Numbered from the stretch's first letter, positions 14,720 to 23,365 are shown. The stretch is 36,860 nt of DNA from Deltaproteobacteria bacterium (GCA_024102635.1 JAGFJO010000104.1:1-36860), one strand, 5' to 3'. Program-made: numbers and translations. Notes: generated from the letters alone by a model not told the origin.

Positions 14720-16408
14720 TCAGGCCTGCAATTTTTTTCTGATTAAAGGCGCAAAATGCAGAGCTTCGCCCACAGCGGTCTCAAAAGCGGGCAGCGCCCA
14801 GTTGTCCTGCTCTACAAAGAATACTTTTTCCTTGAATGGCTTTCTAAGAGTATCGGGAACCCCTTCGGCGATAAGCCCGGTTGCCGCAAGCGGCAGCGGA
14901 TGGCCCCATCTTGCAATTCGAATATCAACCACACTGCCCTTCTTAAGCTTAAGAAGAGGAAGTATCTGATCAAAAATTTGCGTTTCGAATTCAGCTCTGA
15001 ACCTTTCATAAGAGCCGGGAATATAGAGCTCGGCCCTAACTCCATCGTAGGGGAAACCGCGGTAGAGAGTGAGAACCGTGTCCTTGCTGGTAGGCGAAGC
15101 AAAGTTGCCGAGAATTACATCGGTTACCTTTTGTTCCCTTACTGATCCGACAAGGTCCTGGTTGTTAATCTTCCCGTCGCCAAGGAGGTAGAGATCATAG
15201 AACTCCTTGTCGAGGCTGCCGTTAATTAAAACATTGGCTACAAGGTAGCTTCTATACCGGAGCCGCCTGATGGCTGTCATCCGGTCATCCTCAATTCCAT
15301 TCAGGACTCTTCCGGCTATAAACTTAGGTATCGCAAGAACAGCGGCTTTAGCATGAATGGATCGGATCTCTTCTTTTTCATCCCGGTAGGTAACAAGTAC
15401 GCCATCATCTGTTACCGTTACGTCAAAAACGAGGGAGTTCACCCGCAAGTTGGCGGTTGTAGTTTCTTCAGCGATCTTGGTTAGAAGCCTTTCTGCCACA
15501 GCTGCGTTTCCTCCCGGCAAAGCTAGAATCTCGCCGAACTCGGCGCAGTAGAAATTTAGGCCGCTCGCCGCGCTAATCTCGGAGAGTGTTCCGCCAAAAG
15601 AGGACCAACAGTACTGCTCCATTGCAGCTTCGATTAGTGGATCGAGCGCGCCTCCTGCCACCTTCTCTAAATGAGTGCGGAAGGAAATTGAGTCGAGCTT
15701 GTTTATGTAGCTTCGCTGTTCGTTCTCGATTACCGGTATCTCCGGGAACGGCTCGCCTTCTCCATCCCAGATTGATTGGAAATAGGAGCTAAGTTTTTTA
15801 AATTGGGCAGCGCCGCTATCTTGCGCCGCGCCGGACCAGAAGTGCTCCTTTACTGCACCGTTAAGCTCGAACGGCTCTCCGTCTCCCTTCTCCCGCCACT
15901 TTGAGCCTAGGTGGAGCTCTTGGAGAAGCTTCTCTATATCACTCCCCTCATCAGGCTTAACAAGATAGGCGGCGCCTATCGCATAGTCGATTCCACGCCA
16001 TGACTGGCCTTTTGAATTTCCTCCGAAGTTAGGCGCCTGCTCAAGAACAATCGGCTTGAAATCCCTTAGAAGATAGGCGGTGGTAAGTCCTGAGATTCCT
16101 CCGCCAATTACGACAAGCGGCACTCGTTCCTGAGGAGCAGGAATCCTGTTGTTGTAGGAGGAAAGAAAGCTCGCCTTATTCCAGAGAACCGCATGCGCGC
16201 GTTCAGGCTCCGAGTCTGCAAAGAATTTAGCGGGCGCCTTGTCTCCCAAGAAGCGATCAATGGGGCTTATATCCGGTATTCTCGGCAATGTGCGTGCCGA
16301 AGCGGATCTCACTCCCAAGCGGCTCTCTAGATAGAGAACCAGGCCTCCGGCACCGGCAACCCTGATAAAGTTGCGTCTAGACAGTTTGTTTTTAATTTCT
16401 ATGTTCAT
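14720..16408 (-). CDS. Tat-exported FAD-dependent amine oxidase-like protein
   Basis: 562 residues from the ATG at 16408; a TTG at 16432 is an alternative, and neither has a good ribosome site. The N-terminus is a twin-arginine signal (LSRRNFIRVAGAGGLVLYL). At about residue 105 is the FAD Rossmann motif VVIGGGISGLTTAYLL, with E at the end of the second strand (PIVLEQAPNFGGNSKG). This is the NAD(P)-binding_8/amine-oxidase type. The C-terminal part has FVEQDNWALPAFETAVGEA, like the closing FAD motif of flavin monoamine oxidases and phytoene-desaturase relatives. It probably oxidises a small substrate in the periplasm after folding with FAD in the cytoplasm; the substrate is unknown. It is divergent from the DinB-fold gene. 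Confidence 0.85.
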   Translation of the reverse strand: MNIEIKNKLSRRNFIRVAGAGGLVLYLESRLGVRSASARTLPRIPDISPIDRFLGDKAPAKFFADSEPERAHAVLWNKASFLSSYNNRIPAPQERVPLVVIGGGISGLTTAYLLRDFKPIVLEQAPNFGGNSKGQSWRGIDYAIGAAYLVKPDEGSDIEKLLQELHLGSKWREKGDGEPFELNGAVKEHFWSGAAQDSGAAQFKKLSSYFQSIWDGEGEPFPEIPVIENEQRSYINKLDSISFRTHLEKVAGGALDPLIEAAMEQYCWSSFGGTLSEISAASGLNFYCAEFGEILALPGGNAAVAERLLTKIAEETTTANLRVNSLVFDVTVTDDGVLVTYRDEKEEIRSIHAKAAVLAIPKFIAGRVLNGIEDDRMTAIRRLRYRSYLVANVLINGSLDKEFYDLYLLGDGKINNQDLVGSVREQKVTDVILGNFASPTSKDTVLTLYRGFPYDGVRAELYIPGSYERFRAEFETQIFDQILPLLKLKKGSVVDIRIARWGHPLPLAATGLIAEGVPDTLRKPFKEKVFFVEQDNWALPAFETAVGEALHFAPLIRKKLQA

Positions 16409-16568
16409 ATCATCTGCAGCTATTACGTTCAAATTCCTATCAAGTATCTACTATTAATCGGCTGCCATTAGGAATGGATATTTTTACTAAATGCTTTTCG
16501 GTCCCGCCCTTGCGGAGATAGGAGCCGCCGTTTACGCTGCTTATATTATCGATTCAAAGGAGAGAGTG

Positions 16569-17093
16569 ATGAACTGGGAGGCTGATAGCATAAGAAATAT
16601 CGCAACAGGGATGCTGGCTGAATTGGACCGGGAACTTGGAACCACAAGGCGGTTTTTGGAACGGACACCTGGCGATAAGCTGGGCTGGCGGCCGCACGAG
16701 AAATCAAAAACAGCGGGCCAACTTGCCTTTCATATCGCTACGCTCCTAAAGGGGGTGCTCACCTTAGCGCTGAGCGATGAGTCAGAGCTTCCTAATTTTA
16801 GAGAGGAACACCAGCCGGCGGATGTGCAGGAAATTTTGAGTGCGTTCAATGAGTCCGAGCAGTTCGTTCTTAAGAATCTGGCACAGATTGATGACGCCCG
16901 GATGCATCAAACTTTGAAGATTACAAGGGACGGGTCTGTTCTAATGGAGCTTCCGCGGGTGGCGTTTCTGCGCATGGTTCTTCTTAACCACCTTTATCAT
17001 CACCGTGGACAATATGGCGTGTACCTAAGGCTTATGGGAGCCAAAGTGCCTTCAAGTTATGGGCCGAGCGGTGACGAGTCGCCACTCGGTTAG
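16569..17093 (+). CDS. DinB-family (DinB_2-like) metal-binding four-helix protein
   Basis: 174 residues. The frame is open to 16491, but the ATG at 16569 has GGAGAG five bases before it and starts the domain directly. The DinB/YfiT four-helix bundle metal site is visible as a His after the second helix start (GQLAFHIATLL) and the paired His late in the sequence (NHLYHHRGQYGVYLRLMG). KTAGQLAFHI and the HHRGQ block are the two strongest family marks. Many members are thiol-dependent transferases (bacillithiol, mycothiol or glutathione), but the substrate of this one is unknown. It is cytosolic, with no signal. Confidence 0.85.
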   Translation: MNWEADSIRNIATGMLAELDRELGTTRRFLERTPGDKLGWRPHEKSKTAGQLAFHIATLLKGVLTLALSDESELPNFREEHQPADVQEILSAFNESEQFVLKNLAQIDDARMHQTLKITRDGSVLMELPRVAFLRMVLLNHLYHHRGQYGVYLRLMGAKVPSSYGPSGDESPLG

Positions 17094-17112
17094 AAGAATG
17101 CTTTGCGCCAAG

Positions 17113-17135
17113 AAGCTGCCTTATCCGGGCAGCTT
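17113..17135. terminator. Hairpin at convergent gene ends, weak terminator
   Basis: An 8-bp perfect stem (AAGCTGCC 17113-17120, GGCAGCTT 17128-17135) with a 7-base loop. It lies 20 bases after the DinB-fold stop and overlaps the last codons and stop of the convergent secreted-protein gene. No T-run follows on either strand, so any termination would be Rho-assisted or weak. Confidence 0.35.
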
Positions 17136-18698
17136 GAAATGAATCGATTGTGAAGTCTGGTCTTGCGCTTGGCTTGTTGCTACAAGGTCCATCATTACGG
17201 TCGTCCCTGTTGTTGACACTCCTTGACGGGTCAGGCAGGCACCTATATCGAGCGTGAATGTTAGCGTGTTGCTGGCGCTTGCTGTAACATCTGCAGCTGT
17301 ATCCACCATCGCCTGAGCGCCGTTTACGGCTGACAGGGTCTGCAGTGTGCTGGATAAGTTAGAATAGTCAGAAAGCTCGCAGGTGAGAACGCTCGTGGAG
17401 CCCTGCGGGGATAGGTATACTCCGTAATTAAGCCCTCCCATATCGATATAGCCCGGTGTTTCAGCACCGTCGATTGCGCTGCGCTGCGGCTTCCAGAAAG
17501 TAAGAGTAACTTGCTGAGCGCCAAGCACTATCGGATTTCCGCTGGTGCCTGAGCCGAGGCTTGCGTCCACGGGATATGAAATGGTTACGGGATTTGAGCC
17601 GCCGCTGCTGTACTCTTTAAGTGCAGGAGCCGTCGAGAACACAAATGGAAGCACGGCGGGGAGAATTTGGTTGCCATTGGATGTATTTATCCGGAAGAAG
17701 ATTGTATCGCCCGTTCCAATCTGCGAGCGCGTTGCCTGCGGTTTGATGTTTATCTCCGGCATGCGGCCTTCGGTCACGAAAAGGTTTGGGAAGCCGTCTC
17801 CTTCCGGGTCGTAATCACTCCAGACGGACCCGTTCGTTATCGGCGGATTATCCATCTGGATAATAGCTGTGCCCGAGGAAGAGCAGTAGCTTAAGGAGCC
17901 ACAATCCACGTTAACACTTGAAACTGTAGCACCGTTGCTGTTGTTCTGTAGAAGCATAAGAAGGAACAGATTACTCTGAATCAGTGAATCAACCTGGCTG
18001 TCCGTCGGTGAACCCACATTGATGTTTAGAGAATTTGAGAGTTCAAGACGGAGAGTGCTTGCGATCTCGGCGTTGAAATCTGTTTGTGCGTGTTGAACTT
18101 CATCAACGATGTCGAGCTCTAAGTCTCCATCGTCGTCGATATCGAGTAGATCAGGTATCCCGTCGCTATCCAGATCTTCTCCAAGCTCGTCATCTTCGGC
18201 GCGCACGCCTACTTTTTTTGCTCTTTTAGCTAGGGCATCTGCGCCTACTGGATTGAGCACTAGTCCGAATTTTCCAGCTCCCAAGGGGCCCGTCGAAGAA
18301 TCAAATGAAACCTTTTTACGCGCGTAGTACTTGCGCGTCTTTCCGTTGTACTTAGTTGTGGCAAAGCCGTTGCCTAAAGTAACTTTTCCGATGTTGCCCT
18401 TCTCTCCAGAGAGATTTGCATAGAACTTACTCCCCTTTGCAGCACCGATTGGGCCGACATACTTGCCGGAGGTGCTTACAAGATGAAGCGTGGCATTCTT
18501 TTTTGCATTGACTGAAAATGAACCGTTCGCTTTCACTGCTGCCACTGTGGAACTTGCGTTCTTGTTAACGGCGACCACTTTGTAGTTTTGGGGAGAATCG
18601 CCTGTTACCTTGCCTTTCACTCTGGCTGCCTGAGCTGGAGTTGCGACGATGGCAATGGTAGCAAGTGAGATGAAGGTAGTTTTTAGGGTGGAGTACAT
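17121..18698 (-). CDS. Large secreted protein with Ca-binding Asp repeats
   Basis: Unrecognised 525-residue protein. GAGAGG lies six bases before the ATG. Residues 1-24 are a Sec signal peptide (ending ATPAQA, then ARVKG). Residues about 25-165 are a Lys-rich beta domain with repeated KGKVTGD, KANGSFSVNAKKN and KGSKFYANLSGEKG elements, similar in style to cell-surface proteins that begin with an adapter-like beta domain. Residues about 172-195 have a thrombospondin type 3-like calcium motif (DLDSDGIPDLLDIDDDGD), and another, DYDPEGDGFPN, lies near 295. The rest is Ser/Thr/Asn-rich with predicted beta strands and few Cys. The role may be extracellular or structural. It has no anchor, so release or outer-surface attachment are both possible. 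Confidence 0.8.
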   Translation of the reverse strand: MYSTLKTTFISLATIAIVATPAQAARVKGKVTGDSPQNYKVVAVNKNASSTVAAVKANGSFSVNAKKNATLHLVSTSGKYVGPIGAAKGSKFYANLSGEKGNIGKVTLGNGFATTKYNGKTRKYYARKKVSFDSSTGPLGAGKFGLVLNPVGADALAKRAKKVGVRAEDDELGEDLDSDGIPDLLDIDDDGDLELDIVDEVQHAQTDFNAEIASTLRLELSNSLNINVGSPTDSQVDSLIQSNLFLLMLLQNNSNGATVSSVNVDCGSLSYCSSSGTAIIQMDNPPITNGSVWSDYDPEGDGFPNLFVTEGRMPEINIKPQATRSQIGTGDTIFFRINTSNGNQILPAVLPFVFSTAPALKEYSSGGSNPVTISYPVDASLGSGTSGNPIVLGAQQVTLTFWKPQRSAIDGAETPGYIDMGGLNYGVYLSPQGSTSVLTCELSDYSNLSSTLQTLSAVNGAQAMVDTAADVTASASNTLTFTLDIGACLTRQGVSTTGTTVMMDLVATSQAQDQTSQSIHFKLPG

Positions 18699-19131
18699 GG
18701 TTATCCTCTCAAATTCTCAGGTGCTTTTCTGGAGATTAATAACGACAATCAGCCCACCAAACTTAAGGCGCAGGTGGCTCCAAAACGGTATTGAGAGCGG
18801 CTAAAACGCGCGTCAGATTAAACGCCGTTGCATTTTGGAGATATTCGCGATATTGCAGAGTCTACGGAGGGATCGCAAGATTATGGGAACGTTAAGCACT
18901 TCCACCTCTCACCAACTGACTAATGCAATGCCGCTTTCAAGGGCGGCCTTTTTAGCGGCAGAGTTGCTTCAAGGACTCATCCCGGATCACACCTTGAGCT
19001 TCGCCGATGCCTCAAAGCGGTGAGATTTTACAATTAATGCTATCGGCTATGTTTATTCGAGTAGGGCAAAGAGCAATAAACTTAATTCAGCTTGGCGGGC
19101 AAAACTGCTTGAGAGTAACTAGGAGAAAAGG
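18699..19131. other. Intergenic region with promoter-like and hairpin elements
   Basis: This stretch of about 430 bases lies between the divergent secreted-protein gene and the 61-residue gene. On the plus strand, TTGCAT (18828-18833) and TATTGC (18851-18856) with a 17-base spacer form a possible promoter. A possible 46-codon frame (18883-19023, starting MGTLSTSTS) has GGAGG 12 bases upstream; its sequence is helix-like but not convincing. A two-tier hairpin at 18929-18960 lies inside that frame. An unannotated small RNA is an alternative reading. I see nothing else. Confidence 0.3.
18929..18960 (+). repeat. Two-tier hairpin, possible small-RNA terminator
   Basis: TGCCGCT (18929-18935) pairs with AGCGGCA (18954-18960); inside, AAGG (18939-18942) pairs with CCTT (18947-18950) around GCGG. 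An alternative pairing, GCCGC (18930-18934) with GCGGC (18943-18947), is followed by CTTTTTA, which is terminator-like for the plus strand. Confidence 0.4.
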
Positions 19132-19317
19132 ATGGCGGCAGTTTTAAGTGTTTTTGTAGACAGAAATTTGGATGAGTCGGCCAGAGTGACTGCTGCTCAC
19201 GTTGAGAGAGAGGCTGCGATAGTTACAAAGGGATTTTGCAAGGCCACAAGCGATCCAAAAGCCGGCTGCCGCATATCGAAAGTGACCGAGTATATTTTAA
19301 ATGAATTCGTGAAATAG
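19132..19317 (+). CDS. Small hypothetical protein, 61 residues
   Basis: Unrecognised. A good TAGGAG site lies seven bases before the ATG (TAGGAGAAAAGGATG), which is the main support for a real gene. The product is soluble and helical, with HVEREAAIVTKGFCKA and a polar second half with two Cys (KGFCKATSDPKAGCR) nine residues apart, then VTEYILNEF. It has no membrane segment. The next start follows its stop almost immediately (TAGTATG), so a two-gene unit with the tiny membrane protein is likely. The function is unknown. Confidence 0.55.
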   Translation: MAAVLSVFVDRNLDESARVTAAHVEREAAIVTKGFCKATSDPKAGCRISKVTEYILNEFVK

Positions 19318-19318
19318 T

Positions 19319-19417
19319 ATGAAAACAACCGATAAAGTATTGCTGGCCAGTCTCTTAATCGTGCCGAATCTGATCTTCATAGTGATTATCGCCGTTCTGG
19401 TCTTTTCGAAAAGCTAA
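19319..19417 (+). CDS. Tiny single-pass membrane protein, 32 residues
   Basis: A 32-codon frame starts one base after the stop of the 61-residue gene. It reads MKTTDKVLLA, then one hydrophobic helix (SLLIVPNLIFIVIIAVLVF), then SKS. A basic-polar N-terminus, one long hydrophobic segment and a short basic tail is the classical look of bacterial small membrane proteins. There is no separate ribosome site, so translation would depend on coupling to the upstream gene. It is too short for an ordinary gene caller. It ends 12 bases before the end of the convergent DUF1501 gene. Confidence 0.45.
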   Translation: MKTTDKVLLASLLIVPNLIFIVIIAVLVFSKS

Positions 19418-19429
19418 TAGCTTGGTGCG

Positions 19430-20695
19430 TTAAGAGAAAAGCAGCGACACCTCGCTGCCTGCAGCTGGTTCAAAAGCTGCGTCCGGATTGTAACCCATCC
19501 GAGCAAAGACTTGCCGGTAGATGTCCACCATATTTATCTTCATTGGAAGCCATCCGTCGTCTGTTAGGTCAGTTGTTGTCATGGCGCCGATTAAGCCGCT
19601 ATTACCGAATCCGTTTACCGGCCCGCCAAGTACAAAGATCGGCAGCGCTCCGCCGTGGTCTGTGCCCTGCGAATCATTTTCCTGATTGGTGCGTCCGAAC
19701 TCTGAGATCACAAGGATAATAAGATTGGACCAGATGTTTTTGGCCTTCATGTTAGATATGAAAGTTGTTAGGGCCGCATTGAACTCCGGTAGCAATCGAT
19801 CAAACGAATCGGTCTGCTCGGAGTGAGTATCGAACCCGCCGCGCTTTATGTAAGCCACCTCGGTGCCAAGGCTTGAATTACTGAAAAGAATGTCGGCGTC
19901 TCTTAGACTGCGCCCTAGCTGGGTATTAGGGTAAGCGGTAGGAAAGGTGGTGTTCTCGCGTGCCTGATATAGCAGTTCAGAGGAATCAACTGCTACATTC
20001 ACGGAGCTCACTACCTCTGCCTGCTTTGGCTTAGCCGGATCTATTTGCCAGAGGTCCGAGACCTGCCGGGCCGTAGCGACGCGATCCAAAGTCTCTGCGT
20101 AGTTCTGAGTGTAATCGTACCCGTAGCGAAAGTTACTGATACCGTAAACCTGAATGCCGCGGTAGCTTGCCCCTTCAAAGGCGGGATCTATTCCGTTAAG
20201 TGAGAGCGCCTGCAGACTGCTCCATCCGTTTACCTCACCCATGCGGCTGATCATTCCGGAGGCTTGAACCGACTCTCTATCGAGGATTCCGCGGGCGAAG
20301 GCTACCTCGGCGTCTTTATGCGAGCGGCTCATGTTGAGGTACCCAACGTTGAGCACCGAAACCAGCTTTCCCTCATCGAGCAGAGATTTGAAAGCGGAAA
20401 GACTAGGATGGAATCCGAATGCACCGTTTATATCGAGCAGCTGCGCGGGGTCTGTCTTTAATGTGGGGCGCATGCCGGCAAAGGTGGTGTAAAGAGCGCC
20501 GCTGCTGGGCTGGCAGATCTGAAGGCCGTCCCAACCGCCGGCCATGTTTATTAGCAAAAGTTTGGTTCCATTGCCGGTTGCAGCATGCGCCGGCCTATTG
20601 GCGAGCCCAGGGATGGCGCCCATCGCGAGGGCCCCGCACGAACAGGCTGCAGCATGTCTTAAAAATTTCCTACGTGCCAATGATACATTTCTCAT
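19430..20695 (-). CDS. DUF1501 family protein with Tat-type signal
   Basis: 421 residues. The N-terminus is a twin-arginine-like signal (LARRKFLRHAAACSCGALAMG) with a Cys pair. DUF1501 landmarks follow: NMAGGWDGLQICQP, DKE-type segment RSHKDAEVAFARGILDR, KRGGFDTHSEQ, then VISEFGRTNQENDSQGTDHG and FVLGGPVNGFGN. DUF1501 belongs to the sulfatase/alkaline-phosphatase-like superfamily; the EFGR and DHG blocks are its metal-site region. The start is 7 bases after the DUF1800 stop, with AGGAG in between, so the two genes form an operon, as is usual for this pair across many phyla. The biological role is not established; export and processing of surface material is one inference. Confidence 0.9.
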   Translation of the reverse strand: MRNVSLARRKFLRHAAACSCGALAMGAIPGLANRPAHAATGNGTKLLLINMAGGWDGLQICQPSSGALYTTFAGMRPTLKTDPAQLLDINGAFGFHPSLSAFKSLLDEGKLVSVLNVGYLNMSRSHKDAEVAFARGILDRESVQASGMISRMGEVNGWSSLQALSLNGIDPAFEGASYRGIQVYGISNFRYGYDYTQNYAETLDRVATARQVSDLWQIDPAKPKQAEVVSSVNVAVDSSELLYQARENTTFPTAYPNTQLGRSLRDADILFSNSSLGTEVAYIKRGGFDTHSEQTDSFDRLLPEFNAALTTFISNMKAKNIWSNLIILVISEFGRTNQENDSQGTDHGGALPIFVLGGPVNGFGNSGLIGAMTTTDLTDDGWLPMKINMVDIYRQVFARMGYNPDAAFEPAAGSEVSLLFS

Positions 20696-20702
20696 AGCTC
20701 CT

Positions 20703-22610
20703 CTATTTAAGCTGGTAACTAGGGCTAGTCATCAGAATGGAGTAAACGCCTAGTCCTTTTCTCCTCTGAAGAATTGCGTTTGTGTTGTTGTAGTTTTGGT
20801 TTATGAAGCTGCCGTTCCACTGCCTTTCCCGATTCATATACGCTTCAAGGGCTTGGAAAACTGGCTCCGGCACTGAATCGATTCCGAGAGCAGCTGCAAT
20901 ATGCTCGATAACTTGGCGGGTGTTAGCTTCACCTGCGGGAAGAATCTGCTGCGGCAGCCAATCGGGTTCCGGAAGCTGCTGGGCGTCGGTGTCTCTTATC
21001 AGATTTGTGACAAAGTTGGCGCGCTCGAGCGCCAGAGCAGCGCTGGTCCAGGCGTTCGGGCTGAACCAGAATACAGAGGGAGAGTCGTTTACCTGCATCG
21101 CCATATAGAGAAGATGCCAATCAGTGCTTTCAACATTGTAAGCATTCTCAAGCCCGAGAACTTTGACCGATTCCACCGCGAACTCGATGGAGTTTTTAGG
21201 TAAAGTATCTTTGTAGAAAGGATGGTAGAAGGCCTTAGACTTTAAAAGTACGTTCATTGCCGGCCTGAGCTTATAGTTATTCTCAGCGATTGTCCGCCCG
21301 AAGCTCTCGATAAGTTCCCTGGGCGGATTCGGAGTGAGATATTCTTGAAGAAGCTCTTTGGCATAGTAGTTCTTAACCTGAGGATGGTTGGCAAAGATTC
21401 CGCGCACAAGGTCTTCATCGTTTTCACCCGTGAACTGATACGGAGTACCGGCAAACATTATGTGCGGTCCATCGGCATGCCGTGCTGCGGAGTATCTGGT
21501 TTCAAGGAGCAGGTCCCACCAATCCCTCTGAACCCACCAGCCGGTGAGCATGCGAGCGGCTACTGCGATATCTCCGCTTCCATCCGGCTTTGTTTCAGTA
21601 TAGTTGGGATTGCCGTCAAGATCTTCCGTGCCCAATGTGAAAAGCTCCATCAGCTCCCGCGCATAGTTCTCATTTGGAGCGCCTTTGATATTAAGCTCGT
21701 TGTTAAGGTAAACCAGCATAAACGGGTCGCGCGTGATCTCGACACCGAGCTCCGTGAGGTTGGTATCTAGGTACGAGTAATTGCGAAGCCTCTGGTAGTA
21801 ATCCCAGAACATCTTCCTAAAGACTCCGTCATCCACAGCCTCTCCGCTCACGGTCCAAACGCCCAGAAGAAAGAGCGCCAGCCGCTCCGCATAGGGATTG
21901 TTAGTGTGAGTCCAGAGCTCGAATAAGGCCTGACGTTGACCGTACTGAGTGTGGCTGTCATCTTCGCCAATCGAGCCGTCCACCATGTCGTTGACCTTTT
22001 CCATGAGCCCACTATCTTCGCTGCGGGTGGACATATAGGTGTCAACTAAAGTGTCAATGGTTCCTCCGACAGCGGTACTTGCGAGCCACTGTTCACGCGC
22101 ACTATAGCCGAAGCCCGCTTTTTCATGGAGATACCGCACATCCTCGGCCTCTACGGCACGGTCCAGCTTTTCAAGCGAGACTGCATCGGAACTTGGCGGC
22201 GGGGTAGGAGTCGGCGTAAAAACAGGCGGGCCCTGCTCACACACAATGTTCTCGGCCTTCATCCTCTTTTTTAAATTGGAAGCCTTCTTCTTAAGCGAGC
22301 GTGCTTTTTTGCCGTAGGCCTTGCGCGCCTTCTTTTGGAGTTTGTTAACTGAGACTGAGAGGGGAAGAAACCGGGTGTCTGAAACAGCTCGGCCTGAGAC
22401 CCTTTTGTTCTTCACCGTGGCGCAGGTGATCGTTCCGAAATTAGGATCGCTGACGGTGTACACAGAGGAGGGGTCCACGGGCACCCAATCTACTGCGCGG
22501 GCGAGCGGCAGATTGCTCAAGTAAAGTATTGATAGCAGCAATAGCGAGAGTGCACGCCTACCTGATGGCGCGTAAGAATTAAACCCCAAGACTAACCCCT
22601 TAAACCTCAT
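20703..22610 (-). CDS. DUF1800 family protein
   Basis: 635 residues. A signal peptide (ALSLLLLSILYLSNLPLARA) is followed by an unusual N-terminal extension with a Lys-rich helix (residues about 85-120, KKARKAYGKKARSLKKK) and a TPTPTPPP linker. DUF1800 proper begins near residue 150 (RYLHEKAGFGYSAREQW) and shows NYTETKPDG, TGWWVQRDWW, FANHPQVKNYYAKELLQEYL and the C-terminal FSPNAWTSAALALERANFV. It sits directly upstream of the DUF1501 gene, its usual partner. The start has no ribosome site, and TATAGT lies five bases before the ATG, so the mRNA may be leaderless. The function of the pair is unknown; both are predicted extracytoplasmic. Confidence 0.9.
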   Translation of the reverse strand: MRFKGLVLGFNSYAPSGRRALSLLLLSILYLSNLPLARAVDWVPVDPSSVYTVSDPNFGTITCATVKNKRVSGRAVSDTRFLPLSVSVNKLQKKARKAYGKKARSLKKKASNLKKRMKAENIVCEQGPPVFTPTPTPPPSSDAVSLEKLDRAVEAEDVRYLHEKAGFGYSAREQWLASTAVGGTIDTLVDTYMSTRSEDSGLMEKVNDMVDGSIGEDDSHTQYGQRQALFELWTHTNNPYAERLALFLLGVWTVSGEAVDDGVFRKMFWDYYQRLRNYSYLDTNLTELGVEITRDPFMLVYLNNELNIKGAPNENYARELMELFTLGTEDLDGNPNYTETKPDGSGDIAVAARMLTGWWVQRDWWDLLLETRYSAARHADGPHIMFAGTPYQFTGENDEDLVRGIFANHPQVKNYYAKELLQEYLTPNPPRELIESFGRTIAENNYKLRPAMNVLLKSKAFYHPFYKDTLPKNSIEFAVESVKVLGLENAYNVESTDWHLLYMAMQVNDSPSVFWFSPNAWTSAALALERANFVTNLIRDTDAQQLPEPDWLPQQILPAGEANTRQVIEHIAAALGIDSVPEPVFQALEAYMNRERQWNGSFINQNYNNTNAILQRRKGLGVYSILMTSPSYQLK

Positions 22611-22939
22611 TTAAGACTATACGATGTAGAAGCAATTAATGGGCCGCCCGGGAGCTGCTAGTCTTTAATGGATCTAATGGAACCTACTTATCGCAAAGGT
22701 CGCATGGTGTTCATTTCTATGCTCGGCTAACACCCTAAAATTACTGTTCATTATAAAAGTAGCCAGAAGTTGGACATTGGAGTACACACCGACGTGAAAT
22801 ATATTACATAGTGGAATCCCGCAGCTTAATGAACCGTTGAAGCTCATAGTTCCAAGGGGGAGTAAAGGTTACTTTTCAGTCAACGGCAGCTCTATTTTGT
22901 GCCATAACCTAGATTGATTCGATTAAATCTGGTCAGTAA
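22611..22939. other. Divergent intergenic region with candidate promoters
   Basis: A 329-base gap between divergent DUF1800 and STAS-like genes. It holds a possible plus-strand promoter (22777-22805) and, on the minus strand, TATAGT close to the DUF1800 start. The remainder is AT-rich without visible open frames, repeats or RNA genes. Confidence 0.35.
22777..22805 (+). promoter_or_regulatory. Candidate sigma-70 promoter for the STAS-like gene
   Basis: TTGGAG (22777-22782) and TATATT (22800-22805) with a 17-base spacer, about 135 bases before the ATG at 22940. The hexamers are near consensus; a long leader would result. Confidence 0.4.
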
Positions 22940-23365
22940 ATGTTAAGACTCGGAAAGAAAACCCCAGCATATCAGCCGCCGCCAGCTGAAGTGGCAGAGG
23001 CCGAGATAGCCGCTCCAAGGGCGGAGGAATTTAAAGTTGAGGGAGATCTGACTGATCGTGAGAAGTACTCGACGGTTGTTGAGCCCCTTTTGAGGTTAGC
23101 AAGTGAGAGGCCAATTATCGTAGATGCTACTGAGGCTACTACTCTCGGATACGACTTTAGCCGTACTCTTATTGCCGCGAATAGGGCACAGGAGCAAACG
23201 TTTGGTTATGGCAACTGCTTGAAACTGGTGGTTAAAGATCAGCAGATTCTGCAAACACTTTTGATGACGGGACTCGACAAACTCTTCCGTATCTATTCGA
23301 CCTTAGAGGACGCGCATACGGACACCGGCCGCATTACAGCGCAACAGGCCAATTCAACAAAATAG
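22940..23365 (+). CDS. STAS-domain-like protein
   Basis: 141 residues. Residues about 1-50 are a charged, Ala/Pro/Glu-rich tail (QPPPAEVAEAEIAAPRAEE). Residues about 55-130 read like a STAS (sulfate transporter and anti-sigma antagonist) fold: strand PIIVDATEA, helix SRTLIAANRAQEQTFG, strand NCLKLVVKD, helix QQILQTLLMTGLDKLF, strand RIYSTLEDA, in family order. The position of the usual phosphorylated Ser (D-S-S-G loop) is unclear: here it is TTLGYDFS. If real, it is an anti-sigma antagonist or a signalling partner in the cytosol. There is no strong ribosome site. It lies just upstream of the ArsR gene but is separated from it by the latter's own promoter. Confidence 0.55.
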   Translation: MLRLGKKTPAYQPPPAEVAEAEIAAPRAEEFKVEGDLTDREKYSTVVEPLLRLASERPIIVDATEATTLGYDFSRTLIAANRAQEQTFGYGNCLKLVVKDQQILQTLLMTGLDKLFRIYSTLEDAHTDTGRITAQQANSTK

